Origin: Roseovarius sp. 217
Lineage (GTDB): Bacteria > Pseudomonadota > Alphaproteobacteria > Rhodobacterales > Rhodobacteraceae
NCBI RefSeq assembly: GCF_000152845.1
Contig: NZ_CH902584.1
Location: forward strand, 481,239 to 545,238
DNA: 64,000 nucleotides
Direction: 5' to 3'
Shown here: positions 1 through 9,220 of the stretch, piece by piece
Layout of the letters: every line of letters starts with the position of its first letter
Position numbering within the stretch: the first letter of the stretch is position 1
The notes under the pieces: generated by a model
Databases searched by the model: none
What the model was told of the DNA's origin: nothing
Seen by the model: the letters and a program-made list of their open reading frames with translations, nothing else
Position numbers and translations under genes: made by a program

Positions 1-1897
1 GTGCCGAAATGCCCTTGCCGGTGTCGCTGACCTCAAGGATCAGGGTGACACGCCCGGCCCCGGCGGGCCGCACGCGCAGCCGCAGCACCACCTCGCCCTC
101 TTCGGTGAACTTGACCGCGTTCGAGACGAGATTGAACAGAATCTGGCGCAGCTTGGCCATATCGCCCAGCACTGCGGCGGGGGCATCCTCGGGCAGATCG
201 AGCCAGAGCACGATGCCCTTCTCCCGCGCGCCGGGGTCGAGCAGGGTCACGATCAGATGCATCACCTCGGTGATGGAAAAAACCGCGCGTTCCTCATGGG
301 CGCCGCTGAGTTCGGTTTTGGAATAGTTGAGGATGTCGTTGAGGATGGTCAGCAGGCTCTCGCCCGAGGCACGGGCGGCGCGCAGCTGCTCGAGTTGCGC
401 CTCAGAAAGACCATCTGCCGAAAGATTGCGCAGCATCCCCAGAACCCCATTCATCGGCGTGCGGATTTCATGGCTCATCATCGCGAGGAATTCGGATTTG
501 GCGCGGTCCGCGGCCTCGGCCTTTTGGCGGGCCACCGCATGCGCCTCGACCTCGCCGCGCAGTTGTTCGGTTTTCTCGGCCACCAACTCTTGCAGGGCGG
601 TGCGGTGGCGGTTGAGTTCTTCTTCGTTGCGGCGGCGGGCCTCTTCGAGATTGCGGTTGGCGATGGCCTGACGGCGAAACACCTCGACCGCGCGTTCCAT
701 GCCGGCGATCTCGTCGCTGCCACGCGGGGCCACACGCATATCCAGCTGACCGGCGGCCAGTCGGGTCATCATGTCCGAGAGATTGTCGAGACGCCGCGAG
801 ATATTGCCGCGCACGTAGAACCACAGCACGCCCAGCGACAGCAAGAGCGCGAGAGCCGCAGCGCCGGCGCTGCGCAACCGGGTGGCGCGGATCACCTCCA
901 TCGACGTGGTCCCGGCAAAGAGCGCATCCGCCTGCACGCGCGTGGCAAGATCCGTCACCGCGCCATGCAACCGTGTGGCCGAGACCCGGAGCGCCGCCTG
1001 TTCGCTGTCGATCTGGCGTTCCAATTGCAGGATGCCATCGGTCAGCCCCAGCAGCCCCTGCCCGCCTGCGGGATCACTGAGTGGCAGGATGGTGGCCAGC
1101 AGCGTCTGCGCCTGCGCGGCACGGCCCGGATCACGGATCGCCGCCACGCGGCGTGCGACGATTTCAGTGCGTTCCCGCAGATTGGCGCTGATCGAGGCGA
1201 GATCGGTCGGTTCGGTCAAGGTGGCGATGCGGTTGAAGAGAAGCCCGATTTCGGCAGTGCGCGAGCGCAATTCGAACATCAGACCGAGTTGGAAGAGATC
1301 AACCTCGATCAGCTTGTCCAGCGTGGCAAGGCGCGAGGAGGTGCCGGGCGCGCCGCTGTCGTATTCATAGAGGTTCGAAATCACCGCCGCGGTGCCCATT
1401 TCGGCATTGGCGACCAGCGTGTCGGCCATGTTCAAGAGCGCGGAGGTCGCGCCGAGGGCGCGGTTCAGACCCTCCTCCCGCGCCTGCACCAGCGAGAGGC
1501 GCTGTTTCACCAAGCGGTCAAGTTCGGCGATACCGTCCTTCATGGCGGCGACGGCGCGGGTCATATCGCCGCCGGTGCCACCATGTTCGGATTGAAACCG
1601 GGTGAGGTGATCCGAAAGCGCCGCCACCCGCGCGCTGAGATAGGCGGCGCGGTCGCGGCGTGCGGCCTCGTCATCCACCGCAGCCAGTTCCGGGGCGACG
1701 GTGATGATGGCCGAGCTTTCTTCGGTAAAGCGGCGCATGTCCGACAGGACCGGGATCGAGTTTTCATAGAGCTGTTGTTGCGCGCGGGTGACATCGCGCA
1801 GTTCAAACCAGCCGAAAAACCCCGCAAGCGCCGGCAGCCCGGCGATCACGAGAAACGCCGCGAGCAGTCGCGCGCCCAATCCGGTTCTGGTTCTCAT
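1..1897 (-). CDS. torS: TorS-like hybrid sensor histidine kinase (3' end outside window)
   Basis: Inner-membrane sensor kinase, read from ATG at 1897 and running off the left edge after 632 codons. Translation shows a short N-terminal membrane segment (LLAAFLVIAGLPALAGFF, residues about 10-27), a long periplasmic helical sensor region to about residue 335, a second membrane segment, a HAMP linker (about 358-410), a coiled stretch, then the HisKA box MMSHEIRTPMNG with the phospho-accepting His near residue 476 and the start of the HATPase domain (NLVSNAVKFTEEGEV near 580). Receiver and HPt domains expected of TorS would lie beyond position 1. TorS senses trimethylamine N-oxide together with TorT and feeds a phosphorelay to TorR. 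The divergent torT 83 bp away supports the assignment. The substrate could be another small N- or S-oxide. Confidence 0.85.
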   Translation of the reverse strand, partial: MRTRTGLGARLLAAFLVIAGLPALAGFFGWFELRDVTRAQQQLYENSIPVLSDMRRFTEESSAIITVAPELAAVDDEAARRDRAAYLSARVAALSDHLTRFQSEHGGTGGDMTRAVAAMKDGIAELDRLVKQRLSLVQAREEGLNRALGATSALLNMADTLVANAEMGTAAVISNLYEYDSGAPGTSSRLATLDKLIEVDLFQLGLMFELRSRTAEIGLLFNRIATLTEPTDLASISANLRERTEIVARRVAAIRDPGRAAQAQTLLATILPLSDPAGGQGLLGLTDGILQLERQIDSEQAALRVSATRLHGAVTDLATRVQADALFAGTTSMEVIRATRLRSAGAAALALLLSLGVLWFYVRGNISRRLDNLSDMMTRLAAGQLDMRVAPRGSDEIAGMERAVEVFRRQAIANRNLEEARRRNEEELNRHRTALQELVAEKTEQLRGEVEAHAVARQKAEAADRAKSEFLAMMSHEIRTPMNGVLGMLRNLSADGLSEAQLEQLRAARASGESLLTILNDILNYSKTELSGAHEERAVFSITEVMHLIVTLLDPGAREKGIVLWLDLPEDAPAAVLGDMAKLRQILFNLVSNAVKFTEEGEVVLRLRVRPAGAGRVTLILEVSDTGKGISA

Positions 1898-1980
1898 CCG
1901 GTCCGTCCCTGATCCGCCAGCTTTCTTGCAGTCCTGTCCGGACAGATTATAGTAATTTTCTGCGGAGGAGTGATATTTTC

Positions 1981-3036
1981 ATGCAAAGAATAATAGCCTG
2001 TGTGCTGATGCTCTTGCCGCTGCCGCTCTGGGCCGAGAGTGCAGAAGAGGTTTGGCCGCTGCAAACCCATGTGGTGCCATTCGATTATGAGAGTCCCGCA
2101 CAGCCCTTGACCTATCGGCCCCTGCACAGGGCGGCCTCGCCCTGGACGATCTGCGTGTCCTATCCGCATCTCAAGGACGCCTATTGGTTGTCGGTGAATT
2201 ACGGCATGGTGCAAGAGGCCGAGCGTCTGGGGGTCGGCTTTCGTCTGGTCGAGGCGGGCGGCTATCCCAATCTCGCGCGGCAGATCGAGCAGATCACGGA
2301 ATGTGTGGCGCAGGGGGCCGATGCGCTGATTGTGGGCACCGTGTCGTTTGACGGGTTGACGCCGACGGTGCAGGCGCTGTCGGAAAAAGTGCCGGTGATC
2401 GCCGCCGTCAATGACATTGCCGATCCGGGGATTGCGGCCAAGGCGGCGGTGTCGTGGTACGAGATGGGGGCAACGGCCGGCCGCTTTATCGCCGCGCGGC
2501 ATCCCAAGGGCAGCGCGCCGGTGCGGCTGGCGTGGTTTCCGGGGCCGGAGGGGGCGGGCTGGGTCGGCTTTGTCGAGGCCGGATTCCGCGAGGCCATCGC
2601 AGAGAGTTCGGCCAGCATCGCGCTCACCAAATATGGCGACACCGGGCGCGAGATTCAGGTGACGCTCATTGAGGAAACGCTCGATAGCGGGATTGAGATC
2701 GACTATCTGGTGGGCAGCGCCCCCACCGCCGAGGTGGCGGTGTCAATCCTGCGCGCGCGCGGCTTGCAGGACCGGATCAGCATCGTGTCGGATTACATGA
2801 GCCATGCGGTGTTTCGCGGCATCCGGCGGGGGCGGATTCTGGCGGCGCCCACGGATTTCCCGATCATGCAGGGCAAACTGGCCATTGAAATGGCGGTACG
2901 GGCGATTGAGGGCAGGTTGGAGCAGCGCCACGCGGGGCCAAAGATCCAGTTGGTGACCTCTGACATGGTGGACAACACCGATCTGGCCGAGACTCTCGCC
3001 CCGGCCAGCTTCATTCCGGTGTTCGAAATGGAGTGA
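1981..3036 (+). CDS. torT: TMAO-sensing periplasmic protein TorT
   Basis: 351-residue periplasmic binding protein of the type 1 (sugar/LacI-like) fold that binds TMAO and presents it to the TorS sensor domain; E. coli TorT is of similar length. A signal peptide ends near residue 18 (LLPLPLWA). Typical elements are the strand-loop PWTICVSYPHLKDAYW near residue 50 and NDIADPG near 140. A GGAGGAG ribosome site precedes the ATG by about 10 bases. It diverges from torS, so the two components of the sensory complex share the 83-bp intergenic region. No torR or torCAD genes are visible here; they would have to lie to the left or elsewhere. Confidence 0.88.
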   Translation: MQRIIACVLMLLPLPLWAESAEEVWPLQTHVVPFDYESPAQPLTYRPLHRAASPWTICVSYPHLKDAYWLSVNYGMVQEAERLGVGFRLVEAGGYPNLARQIEQITECVAQGADALIVGTVSFDGLTPTVQALSEKVPVIAAVNDIADPGIAAKAAVSWYEMGATAGRFIAARHPKGSAPVRLAWFPGPEGAGWVGFVEAGFREAIAESSASIALTKYGDTGREIQVTLIEETLDSGIEIDYLVGSAPTAEVAVSILRARGLQDRISIVSDYMSHAVFRGIRRGRILAAPTDFPIMQGKLAIEMAVRAIEGRLEQRHAGPKIQLVTSDMVDNTDLAETLAPASFIPVFEME

Positions 3037-3094
3037 GGGTGCGACGCCAAGTTCAGGTAAGGCTCAGCTTACACTCTCAAATCAACCCGTGTCC

Positions 3095-3946
3095 CTAAGC
3101 GCTTCTCGCGGCCTTGCGGCGCTCGACGCGGGCGCGGATGGCTGCGACATCGGTGACGGGTGTGGCGGCAAAGAGGGCGCGGGTGTAGGGGTGTTGCGGG
3201 TCGGCAAAGAGCGCCTCGCGGCTGCCCTGCTCGACCGCCTCGCCCTTGGAGATCACCATCACCTCATCGGCAATGTAGCGCACGACAGATAGGTCATGGC
3301 TGACAAAGACATAGGTCAGCTCGAACTCGTCCTGCAAATCGGCCAGGAGGTTGAGCACCTGCGCCTGCACCGAGAGATCGAGCGCCGAGACCGGCTCATC
3401 CAGCACCAGAAGCGAGGGGTTGAGCATGAGCGCGCGGGCAATCGCGATGCGCTGCCGCTGACCGCCCGAGAACATATGCGGGTAGCGGTTGAAATGCTCG
3501 GGCTGCAAGCCGACCTTCTTGATCATCGCCTCGGCGCGGTCGCGGCGTTCGGAGCTTGGCATATCGGTGTTGATCACCAAGGGTTCCATCAGCACATTGC
3601 CGATTTTCTGGCGGGGATTGAGGCTGCCATAGGGGTTCTGGAACACCATCTGCACCTTGGAGCGCAGGACGGGACCGGGGCGTTTGCGGGCAATATCGAC
3701 CGGGTGGTCGTCAATCCGCAACTCACCGCCCGACGCAGCGTCGATCAGGGCAATGATCCGCGCGAGGGTCGATTTGCCAGAGCCGCTTTCGCCGACAATC
3801 GCGAGGGTCTTGCCCTTGTCGACCTTGAAGTCGATGCCGTTGAGGGCGCGCACAGAGCCGGCGCGGGAAAAGAGGCTGCCGGGCACGGCATAATCCTGCA
3901 CGATGCCGCGACCTTCGACAACGGGGGGGATGGCTGCGGCGGTCAT
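3095..3946 (-). CDS. dppF: Dipeptide/oligopeptide ABC transporter ATP-binding protein (DppF type)
   Basis: Cytoplasmic ATPase of a peptide/nickel-type ABC importer. Walker [10 protein letters not shown] at residues 52-60, signature FSGGQRQRIAIARAL and Walker B LLVLDEPVSALD are all present, followed by the H-loop (FVSHDLSVV). At 283 residues it is shorter than usual DppF/OppF proteins (about 320-335): the C-terminal oligopeptide-transporter extension is reduced to a short tail after the HPYTRAL motif. Its ATG overlaps the stop of the preceding dppD by an ATGA, so the two ATPases are translationally coupled. It is the last gene of the five-gene operon. Confidence 0.9.
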   Translation of the reverse strand: MTAAAIPPVVEGRGIVQDYAVPGSLFSRAGSVRALNGIDFKVDKGKTLAIVGESGSGKSTLARIIALIDAASGGELRIDDHPVDIARKRPGPVLRSKVQMVFQNPYGSLNPRQKIGNVLMEPLVINTDMPSSERRDRAEAMIKKVGLQPEHFNRYPHMFSGGQRQRIAIARALMLNPSLLVLDEPVSALDLSVQAQVLNLLADLQDEFELTYVFVSHDLSVVRYIADEVMVISKGEAVEQGSREALFADPQHPYTRALFAATPVTDVAAIRARVERRKAARSA

Positions 3947-4782
3947 CGGGCGGTCTCCTGCGCAAAGAAATCAGAGACCGTGGGCAGGCGGTCGCCGGTC
4001 GCATGTTCCGGCAGCGCCGAGAGCAGGGCGCGGGTATAGGGGCTCTGAGGGTTTTCAAAGAGCGAGAGCACATCCGCCTCTTCCATCTTTTTCCCCTGAT
4101 ATTGCACCACCACCCGGTCGGCGGTTTCGGCCACGACGCCCATGTCATGGGTGATCAGGATCAGCGCCATGCCGTAATCCTCTTGCAGTTTCATCAAGAG
4201 ATCGAGGATCTGTTTCTGGATGGTCACGTCGAGGGCCGTTGTCGGCTCATCCGCGATCAGAAGGCGCGGGTTCGAGGCGATGGCGATGGCGATCATCACC
4301 CGCTGGCATTGCCCGCCGGACATCTGATGCGGATAGGCTTTGATCTTGGCCTCCGGCTCGGGGATGCCCACGGCGCGAAAGAGGTCGAGCGCGCGGCTTT
4401 GGGCATCGCGCCGCGAGAGACCAAGGTTGAGGCGCAGCACCTCTTCGATCTGAAATCCCACGGTGAAGGACGGGTTGAGCGAGGCGACAGGTTCCTGAAA
4501 GATCATGGTGATCTCGCGGCCAATGAGGGTCCGCCGCTCTGAGGCGGAGAGGTTCGAGATGTCGCGCCCGTCATAGGTCATTTCATCGGCGGTGATGCTG
4601 GCGGTATCGGGCAAGAGCCCCATGACCGCGAGCATCGAGACCGATTTGCCCGAGCCGCTTTCGCCGACAATGGCCAGCACCTCGCCGCGGTCGACATGCA
4701 CGTCGATCCCGTCCACGGCGGTAAAGCTGCCGGTGGCGGTGGCGAATTTGACGGTCAGGTTCTTGATGTTCAAAAGCGCCAT
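3943..4782 (-). CDS. dppD: Dipeptide/oligopeptide ABC transporter ATP-binding protein (DppD type)
   Basis: Second ATPase of the peptide importer, 279 residues. Walker A GESGSGKS near residue 40, signature [16 protein letters not shown], Walker [13 protein letters not shown] and the H-loop ITHDMGVV are intact. The family-specific tail [15 protein letters not shown] is present, but the protein ends soon after it, about 40 residues shorter than E. coli DppD. It lies 4 bp after dppC and overlaps dppF by 4 bp. The pair of unlike ATPases is the normal arrangement in Dpp/Opp systems. Confidence 0.9.
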   Translation of the reverse strand: MALLNIKNLTVKFATATGSFTAVDGIDVHVDRGEVLAIVGESGSGKSVSMLAVMGLLPDTASITADEMTYDGRDISNLSASERRTLIGREITMIFQEPVASLNPSFTVGFQIEEVLRLNLGLSRRDAQSRALDLFRAVGIPEPEAKIKAYPHQMSGGQCQRVMIAIAIASNPRLLIADEPTTALDVTIQKQILDLLMKLQEDYGMALILITHDMGVVAETADRVVVQYQGKKMEEADVLSLFENPQSPYTRALLSALPEHATGDRLPTVSDFFAQETAR

Positions 4783-4786
4783 ACCG

Positions 4787-5704
4787 TCAACTCCGCTTCA
4801 GCTTGGGGTCGAGCGCATCACGCAGCCCGTCGCCCATAAGGTTGATCGCCAGCACCGAAATCAGGATGGCGAGGCCGGGGAATGTGACAACCCACCACGC
4901 GCGCAGGATGAATTCGCGCGCCTCGGCCAGCATGGTGCCCCATTCCGGCGAGGGCGGCTGTGCGCCCATGCCGAGAAAGCCCAGGGCGGCGGAATCGAGC
5001 ACCGCCGAGGAAAAGGACAGTGTTGCCTGCACAATCAGCGGTCCAAGGCAATTGGGCAGGATGGTCTTGAACATCAGGCGCAGATTGCCCGCGCCCGCCA
5101 CGCGCGCGGCACTGACATATTCGCGCTTCATCTCGGACATGACAGCAGCGCGGGTCAGGCGGGCGAAATGCGGCTGATAGACAATCGCGATGGCGATCAT
5201 CGCATTGGTCAGCCCCGGCCCCAGCACCGCCACCAGTACGAGCGCCAGAAGGAGCGATGGGAAGGCCAGGATCACATCCATCATCCGCATGATGACGCTG
5301 TCGATCCAGCCGCCAAAGAACCCGGCCAAAAGGCCGATGATGACGCCACCAAAGAGAGCGATGGAGACCACCACGATACCGATGAAGAGCGAATATTGCG
5401 CGCCAAAGATCAGGCGCGAGAGCATGTCGCGCCCGACCGCATCGGAGCCAAGCAGGAACTGCGTGCTGCCACCTTCGGCCCAGACGGGCGGCACGAGCAG
5501 CGCCTCGCGGTATTGCGTGGTGGGGTCATGCGGGGCCAGAGCAGCGGCAAAGACGGCCGTCAGCACCAAGCAGATAAAGACCGCCAGACCGATGACCGCG
5601 CCGCGGTTCTGGCTGAAGTAGAACCAGAATTCAGCCAGCATGCGACGGCGGATTGCCGCGTCGGACAGTTTCACCGGGGCGGCAAGGTTGGATGTATCGC
5701 TCAT
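4787..5704 (-). CDS. dppC: Dipeptide ABC transporter permease (DppC type)
   Basis: Inner-membrane permease, 305 residues from the ATG at 5704, which overlaps the stop of dppB in an ATGA. That overlap decides the start, because the reading frame stays open further upstream inside dppB. The N-terminal cytoplasmic segment is followed by a membrane helix (AVIGLAVFICLVLTAVFAAAL), the DppC/OppC periplasmic motif with FLLGSDAVGRDMLSRLIFGA, and the transporter core with the EAA-type loop VSAARVAGAGNLRLMFKTIL. Five to six membrane helices are visible. It forms a heterodimer with the upstream DppB. Confidence 0.91.
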   Translation of the reverse strand: MSDTSNLAAPVKLSDAAIRRRMLAEFWFYFSQNRGAVIGLAVFICLVLTAVFAAALAPHDPTTQYREALLVPPVWAEGGSTQFLLGSDAVGRDMLSRLIFGAQYSLFIGIVVVSIALFGGVIIGLLAGFFGGWIDSVIMRMMDVILAFPSLLLALVLVAVLGPGLTNAMIAIAIVYQPHFARLTRAAVMSEMKREYVSAARVAGAGNLRLMFKTILPNCLGPLIVQATLSFSSAVLDSAALGFLGMGAQPPSPEWGTMLAEAREFILRAWWVVTFPGLAILISVLAINLMGDGLRDALDPKLKRS

Positions 5705-6708
5705 TTCACACGAATCCTCGGGTTGATGAGGCCATAGGTCAGATCGACCAGCAGGTTGACGATCATCACGAGCGCCGCGATGAGCAAGAGGCCGGATTGC
5801 ACCACCGGATAATCCCGGCGCGAGATGGAATCGATCATCCATTTGCCGATGCCGGGCCATGAAAAGATGGTTTCGGTCAGGATCGCCCCCGCCATCAGCA
5901 CCCCGATTTGCAGGCCAATGGTGGTGACCACCGGCACCATCGCATTGCGCAGGGCATGGATGCCGATCACGCGGTATTGCGGCATGCCCTTGGCGCGGGC
6001 GGTGCGGACGTAATCCTCGCCCATCACTTCGAGCATGGCAGACCGGGTCTGGCGGGCGATGACCGCAAGCGGGATGGTGGCCAGCACCAGCGACGGCAGG
6101 ATGAGGTGACTCAGCGCCGAGGTGAACGCCCCCTTTTGCCCCGATAGCAGGCTGTCGATCAGCATGAACCCGGTTGCATCGGGGAAGTAATACAAGAGGC
6201 TTATGCGCCCCGACACCGGCGTCCAGCCCAGAATGCCCGAGAAAAAGATGATGAGCAGAAGCCCCCACCAGAAAATCGGCATGGAAAACCCGACGAGGGC
6301 GAGGGTCATGGAAATCTGGTCAAACCAGCTTCCGCGTCGGATGGCGGCAAGCACGCCGACGGTAACGCCGATCACCGTGGCGATGAGAATGGCGCAGAGG
6401 CCAAGTTCGACGGTCGCGGGAAAGAGGGTCAGGAATTCCTCCAGCACCGGCTTCTTGGTCACGAGCGAATTGCCCATGTCGCCCTGCAAGAGCCGTCCGA
6501 GGAACTCGAAATACTGCATCACGATGGGCTGATCATAGCCCAATTGTGCGCTCAGTTCGGCATGCCGTTCGGGCGTCACGCCACGCTCACCCGCCATCAG
6601 CAGCACCGGATCACCGGGCAGGATGCGCACGAAGCTGAAGGCGATGATGGTGATCCCGAGAAACGTCGGGATCAGGTAGAGGAGTTTGGACAGGATGAAT
6701 CGGATCAT
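5701..6708 (-). CDS. dppB: Dipeptide ABC transporter permease (DppB type)
   Basis: 335-residue inner-membrane permease. It begins with the family's hallmark N-terminal helix (FILSKLLYLIPTFLGITII) followed by FSFVRILPGDPV, has six predicted membrane helices, and carries the EAA loop around VRTARAKGMPQYRVIGIHAL. Length and organisation match DppB/OppB. It is separated from dppA by 71 bp containing a strong hairpin and overlaps dppC by 4 bp. The fit to the family is good; the peptide or nickel preference cannot be read from the permease. Confidence 0.92.
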   Translation of the reverse strand: MIRFILSKLLYLIPTFLGITIIAFSFVRILPGDPVLLMAGERGVTPERHAELSAQLGYDQPIVMQYFEFLGRLLQGDMGNSLVTKKPVLEEFLTLFPATVELGLCAILIATVIGVTVGVLAAIRRGSWFDQISMTLALVGFSMPIFWWGLLLIIFFSGILGWTPVSGRISLLYYFPDATGFMLIDSLLSGQKGAFTSALSHLILPSLVLATIPLAVIARQTRSAMLEVMGEDYVRTARAKGMPQYRVIGIHALRNAMVPVVTTIGLQIGVLMAGAILTETIFSWPGIGKWMIDSISRRDYPVVQSGLLLIAALVMIVNLLVDLTYGLINPRIRVK

Positions 6709-6725
6709 GCGCCGCTTTCCTTTGA

Positions 6726-6755
6726 AAACGCGCGAGGGCCAAGCCCCCGCGCGTT
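6726..6755 (-). terminator. Hairpin between dppA and dppB, probable partial terminator
   Basis: A 12-bp stem (6727-6738 with 6744-6755, one G-U pair on the minus-strand transcript) closes a 5-base loop and is followed by UUUU on the transcript. It lies between the binding-protein gene and the permease genes of the same operon. It most likely attenuates read-through and protects dppA mRNA, giving more binding protein than permease. The structure is seen directly; the function is inferred. Confidence 0.7.
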
Positions 6756-6779
6756 CGGTTTCAGATCAAGACGATCCGG

Positions 6780-8372
6780 TTATTCGGCAAGGTCAACGGT
6801 CTCGAAGGTGAAATCACCCAAGGGGCTCATTTTAAAGCCGGAGACCTTGGTCGACATCGGCACATATTGGGTCGAGTGTGCGATGGTGAACCACGGGGCC
6901 TGATCCTTGAAAATCACCTGCGCCTGTTCGTAGAGCGCGGTCCGCTCTGCGGGGTCGGCGGTGATTTTGGCATCCTTGAGCAGCTTGGAGAACTCCTCGT
7001 TGCACCAGAAGGCGCGGTTGGCCCCGCCTTCACCAGCGGAATCGCAGGACAAGAGCACCGACAGGAAGTTGTCGGGATCGCCATTGTCCCCGGTCCAGCC
7101 CAGCATCACCGCACCGTCACGGCCTGCTTCCATCGACTTTTGCAGATACTCGCCCCATTCATAAGACACGATCTCGACCGTGACGCCAACCTTGGAGAGA
7201 TCTTCCTGCATCAGCTCCGCCGAGCGACGCGCGTTGGGCATATAGGGGCGCTGCACCGGCATCGCCCAGATTTTCATCGAGAGGTCGGTCACGCCCTCTT
7301 CCTCCAGCATCTTCTTGGAGGCTTCGGGATCGTAGGGGTCATCCTCGATCGCATCGTTATAGGACCACATGGTTGGCGGAATCGGGTTCTTGGCGGGGGC
7401 AGCCGCCCCTTGGAACACCGCGTCAACGATGGCGTCCTTGTTGATCGCCATGTTCAGCGCCTTGCGGACGCGGGCGTTGTCAAACGGCGCAACGGTGGTG
7501 TTATAGGCCAGATAGCCCACATTCAGACCGGCCTGTTCGTCCAGTTTGAGGTTGGGGTCTGCCTTGATCGTCTCGATGTCAGCCGGGGCCGGATAGGGCA
7601 TCAGGTGGCATTCGCCAGCCTTGAGCTTTTGCAGGCGCACGGCCGCGTCGGGCGTGATGGCAAAGACCAGATCATCAATGATCGCGCCCTCGCCCCAATA
7701 GTCGGCGTTCTTGGTGTAGCGGACAACGGCGTCCTTTTGATAGGCGACGAACTTGAACGGGCCGGTGCCGATGGGCAGGTTGTTGAGGTCTTCCTTGGTG
7801 CCTGCGGCGTCAAGCGTATCGGCATATTCCTTGGACACGATCGAGGCAAAAGGCATCGCGATATTCGCAAGGAACGGTGCCTCGGGCTGGTTCAAGGTGA
7901 ATTTGACGGTGTAGTCGTCGATTTTCTCGATGGATTTGATCAGCTCGGGCATCGCCATCGAGGTGTAATATTCATAGGTCACACCGGCGATATATTGGTG
8001 CCACGGATGATCGGCCGCCCCCTGACGCTCGTAGGAAAAGATCACGTCATCGGCGTTAAAGTCACGGGTCGGCGTGAAGGTCTCGTTGGAGTGCCATTTG
8101 ACCCCCTCGCGCAGATGAAAGGTGTATTCGGTGCCGTCCTCGGACACGTCCCAGCTTTCCGCAAGGCCCGGCTCGACCTCGGTCGTGCCTTTCTTGAACT
8201 CTGTCAGGCGGTTGTAGATCGGATGCGCCGAGGCATCGAAAGTGCCGCCAGCGGTAAAGGGCGCGGGATCAAAGCCCTCGGGCGAGGCTTCGGAGCAATA
8301 GACAAAGGTCTTGGCCTCGGACATCGTGGCGGTCAGCGCCAGAGCCGAAGCGCAGAGCAATAGGTGTTTCAC
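6780..8372 (-). CDS. dppA: Periplasmic dipeptide-type substrate-binding protein (DppA type)
   Basis: 530-residue cluster C (family 5) solute-binding protein. A signal peptide (residues 1-20, ending TMSEA) precedes [19 protein letters not shown], the typical start of mature DppA proteins. The internal blocks [17 protein letters not shown] and [20 protein letters not shown] are family hallmarks. It binds the peptide (or haem- or nickel-like cargo) in the periplasm for the DppBCDF transporter encoded downstream. It is the first transporter gene of the operon, 78 bp after the XRE-cupin regulator, and probably the most strongly expressed given the hairpin behind it. Confidence 0.92.
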   Translation of the reverse strand: MKHLLLCASALALTATMSEAKTFVYCSEASPEGFDPAPFTAGGTFDASAHPIYNRLTEFKKGTTEVEPGLAESWDVSEDGTEYTFHLREGVKWHSNETFTPTRDFNADDVIFSYERQGAADHPWHQYIAGVTYEYYTSMAMPELIKSIEKIDDYTVKFTLNQPEAPFLANIAMPFASIVSKEYADTLDAAGTKEDLNNLPIGTGPFKFVAYQKDAVVRYTKNADYWGEGAIIDDLVFAITPDAAVRLQKLKAGECHLMPYPAPADIETIKADPNLKLDEQAGLNVGYLAYNTTVAPFDNARVRKALNMAINKDAIVDAVFQGAAAPAKNPIPPTMWSYNDAIEDDPYDPEASKKMLEEEGVTDLSMKIWAMPVQRPYMPNARRSAELMQEDLSKVGVTVEIVSYEWGEYLQKSMEAGRDGAVMLGWTGDNGDPDNFLSVLLSCDSAGEGGANRAFWCNEEFSKLLKDAKITADPAERTALYEQAQVIFKDQAPWFTIAHSTQYVPMSTKVSGFKMSPLGDFTFETVDLAE

Positions 8373-8450
8373 GCGTGTTCTCCTTGTTGGATTTGGTAAG
8401 ATTGCGCCGGTTTGCCCGGCTGGTGCCAGAGCGACATGTTGTGTTGTCGC

Positions 8451-9074
8451 TCAGGGAATGTCGGATTTTGAAGTCTCCGCGACAGTGCGCGGCACATAGG
8501 ACGAGGGGGTTGCGCCATGCAGCATCTTGCCGGTCCAGAGCAGACGCGCCCAATGCGCGCTGACGTTGGACCAGGAATGCGGATGCTGGCCCAGATAATG
8601 CATGCTGTCCCCGGCGCGCAGCAGGAATTGCTGACCATTGACCACTTGAAGGATCTCGCCGTCGAGCACAAAGATCAGCTCTTCGCCGGAATGCTGCACG
8701 GTTTCGGACTGATAGGCGGGCGGCACATTGAGGACGAAGGAGGTCAGCTCATGACCCGGAAACTCGGCCCCGATCTGTTCATAGATGATGGAGGTGCCGG
8801 AAATTGAAAACTGCGGCCGTGTCTCGGCGCGGGTGACGCTATCCGCCTGTCGCGGGGTAGCGATGAAATGGTCGATGCTGACATCCAGCGCCGCCGCGAT
8901 TTCGGCCAGCGTGCCCAGGGTGGGCACGGCATTGTCGCGTTCGATCTGGCTGAGATAGCTCACCGACACTCCACATCCGTTGCTGAGATCCTGCAAGGTC
9001 ATCGACATGCGCTGCCTGCGTTTTCGTATGCGGCGGCCCAAGGCGAGTGGCGCACCGGCAGGTGAATAGGTCAT
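8451..9074 (-). CDS. XRE-family regulator with C-terminal cupin domain
   Basis: 207-residue transcription factor. An N-terminal helix-turn-helix (residues about 12-66; TLQDLSNGCGVSVSYLSQIE then TLGTLAEIAAALDVSIDHF) is joined to a cupin_2 sensor domain (about 120-190; HSGEELIFVLDGEILQVVNG, then the second motif ending HYLGQHPHSWSN). PuuR and related HTH-cupin proteins sense small amino compounds and control adjacent uptake/catabolic genes. It lies 78 bp upstream of dppA in the same direction, so it may be the first gene of the dpp operon and regulate it. Tandem A/T-rich repeats just upstream (9140-9170) are candidate operators. The effector is unknown. Confidence 0.88.
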   Translation of the reverse strand: MTYSPAGAPLALGRRIRKRRQRMSMTLQDLSNGCGVSVSYLSQIERDNAVPTLGTLAEIAAALDVSIDHFIATPRQADSVTRAETRPQFSISGTSIIYEQIGAEFPGHELTSFVLNVPPAYQSETVQHSGEELIFVLDGEILQVVNGQQFLLRAGDSMHYLGQHPHSWSNVSAHWARLLWTGKMLHGATPSSYVPRTVAETSKSDIP

Positions 9075-9139
9075 CGGCGTCCTTGGGTCAGAAGGCGTTT
9101 CTTGGCCATACCTCAGACGAAATGCAAAGCCATTGCAAC

Positions 9140-9170
9140 AAAAATTTTTGCCTCTGGAAAATTTTTTGCC
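9140..9170. promoter_or_regulatory. Tandem operator-like repeat upstream of the XRE-cupin gene
   Basis: Two 13-base direct repeats, AAAAATTTTTGCC at 9140-9152 and AAAATTTTTTGCC at 9158-9170, differ at a single base and start 18 bp apart. They lie 66-96 bp upstream of the regulator start. Their position and repetition suggest a binding site for the XRE-cupin protein itself. No convincing -35/-10 pair could be fixed, so this is an inference from repeat structure. Confidence 0.4.
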
Positions 9171-9220
9171 ACCGAATCGGACCTATGACGCAATACAGCC
9201 TTGGGTTGACGCCAATCGGA

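Noticed and set aside
257..1912. 551-codon open frame on the plus strand opposite torS
   Set aside because: It is antisense to a kinase gene with clear domain motifs, has repetitive His/Arg/Gly composition and no family resemblance; GC-rich codon bias opens such shadow frames.
4787..6268. Long N-terminal extension of DppC inside dppB
   Set aside because: The extension lacks family similarity and overlaps dppB by over 500 bp; ATG 5704 gives a normal DppC.
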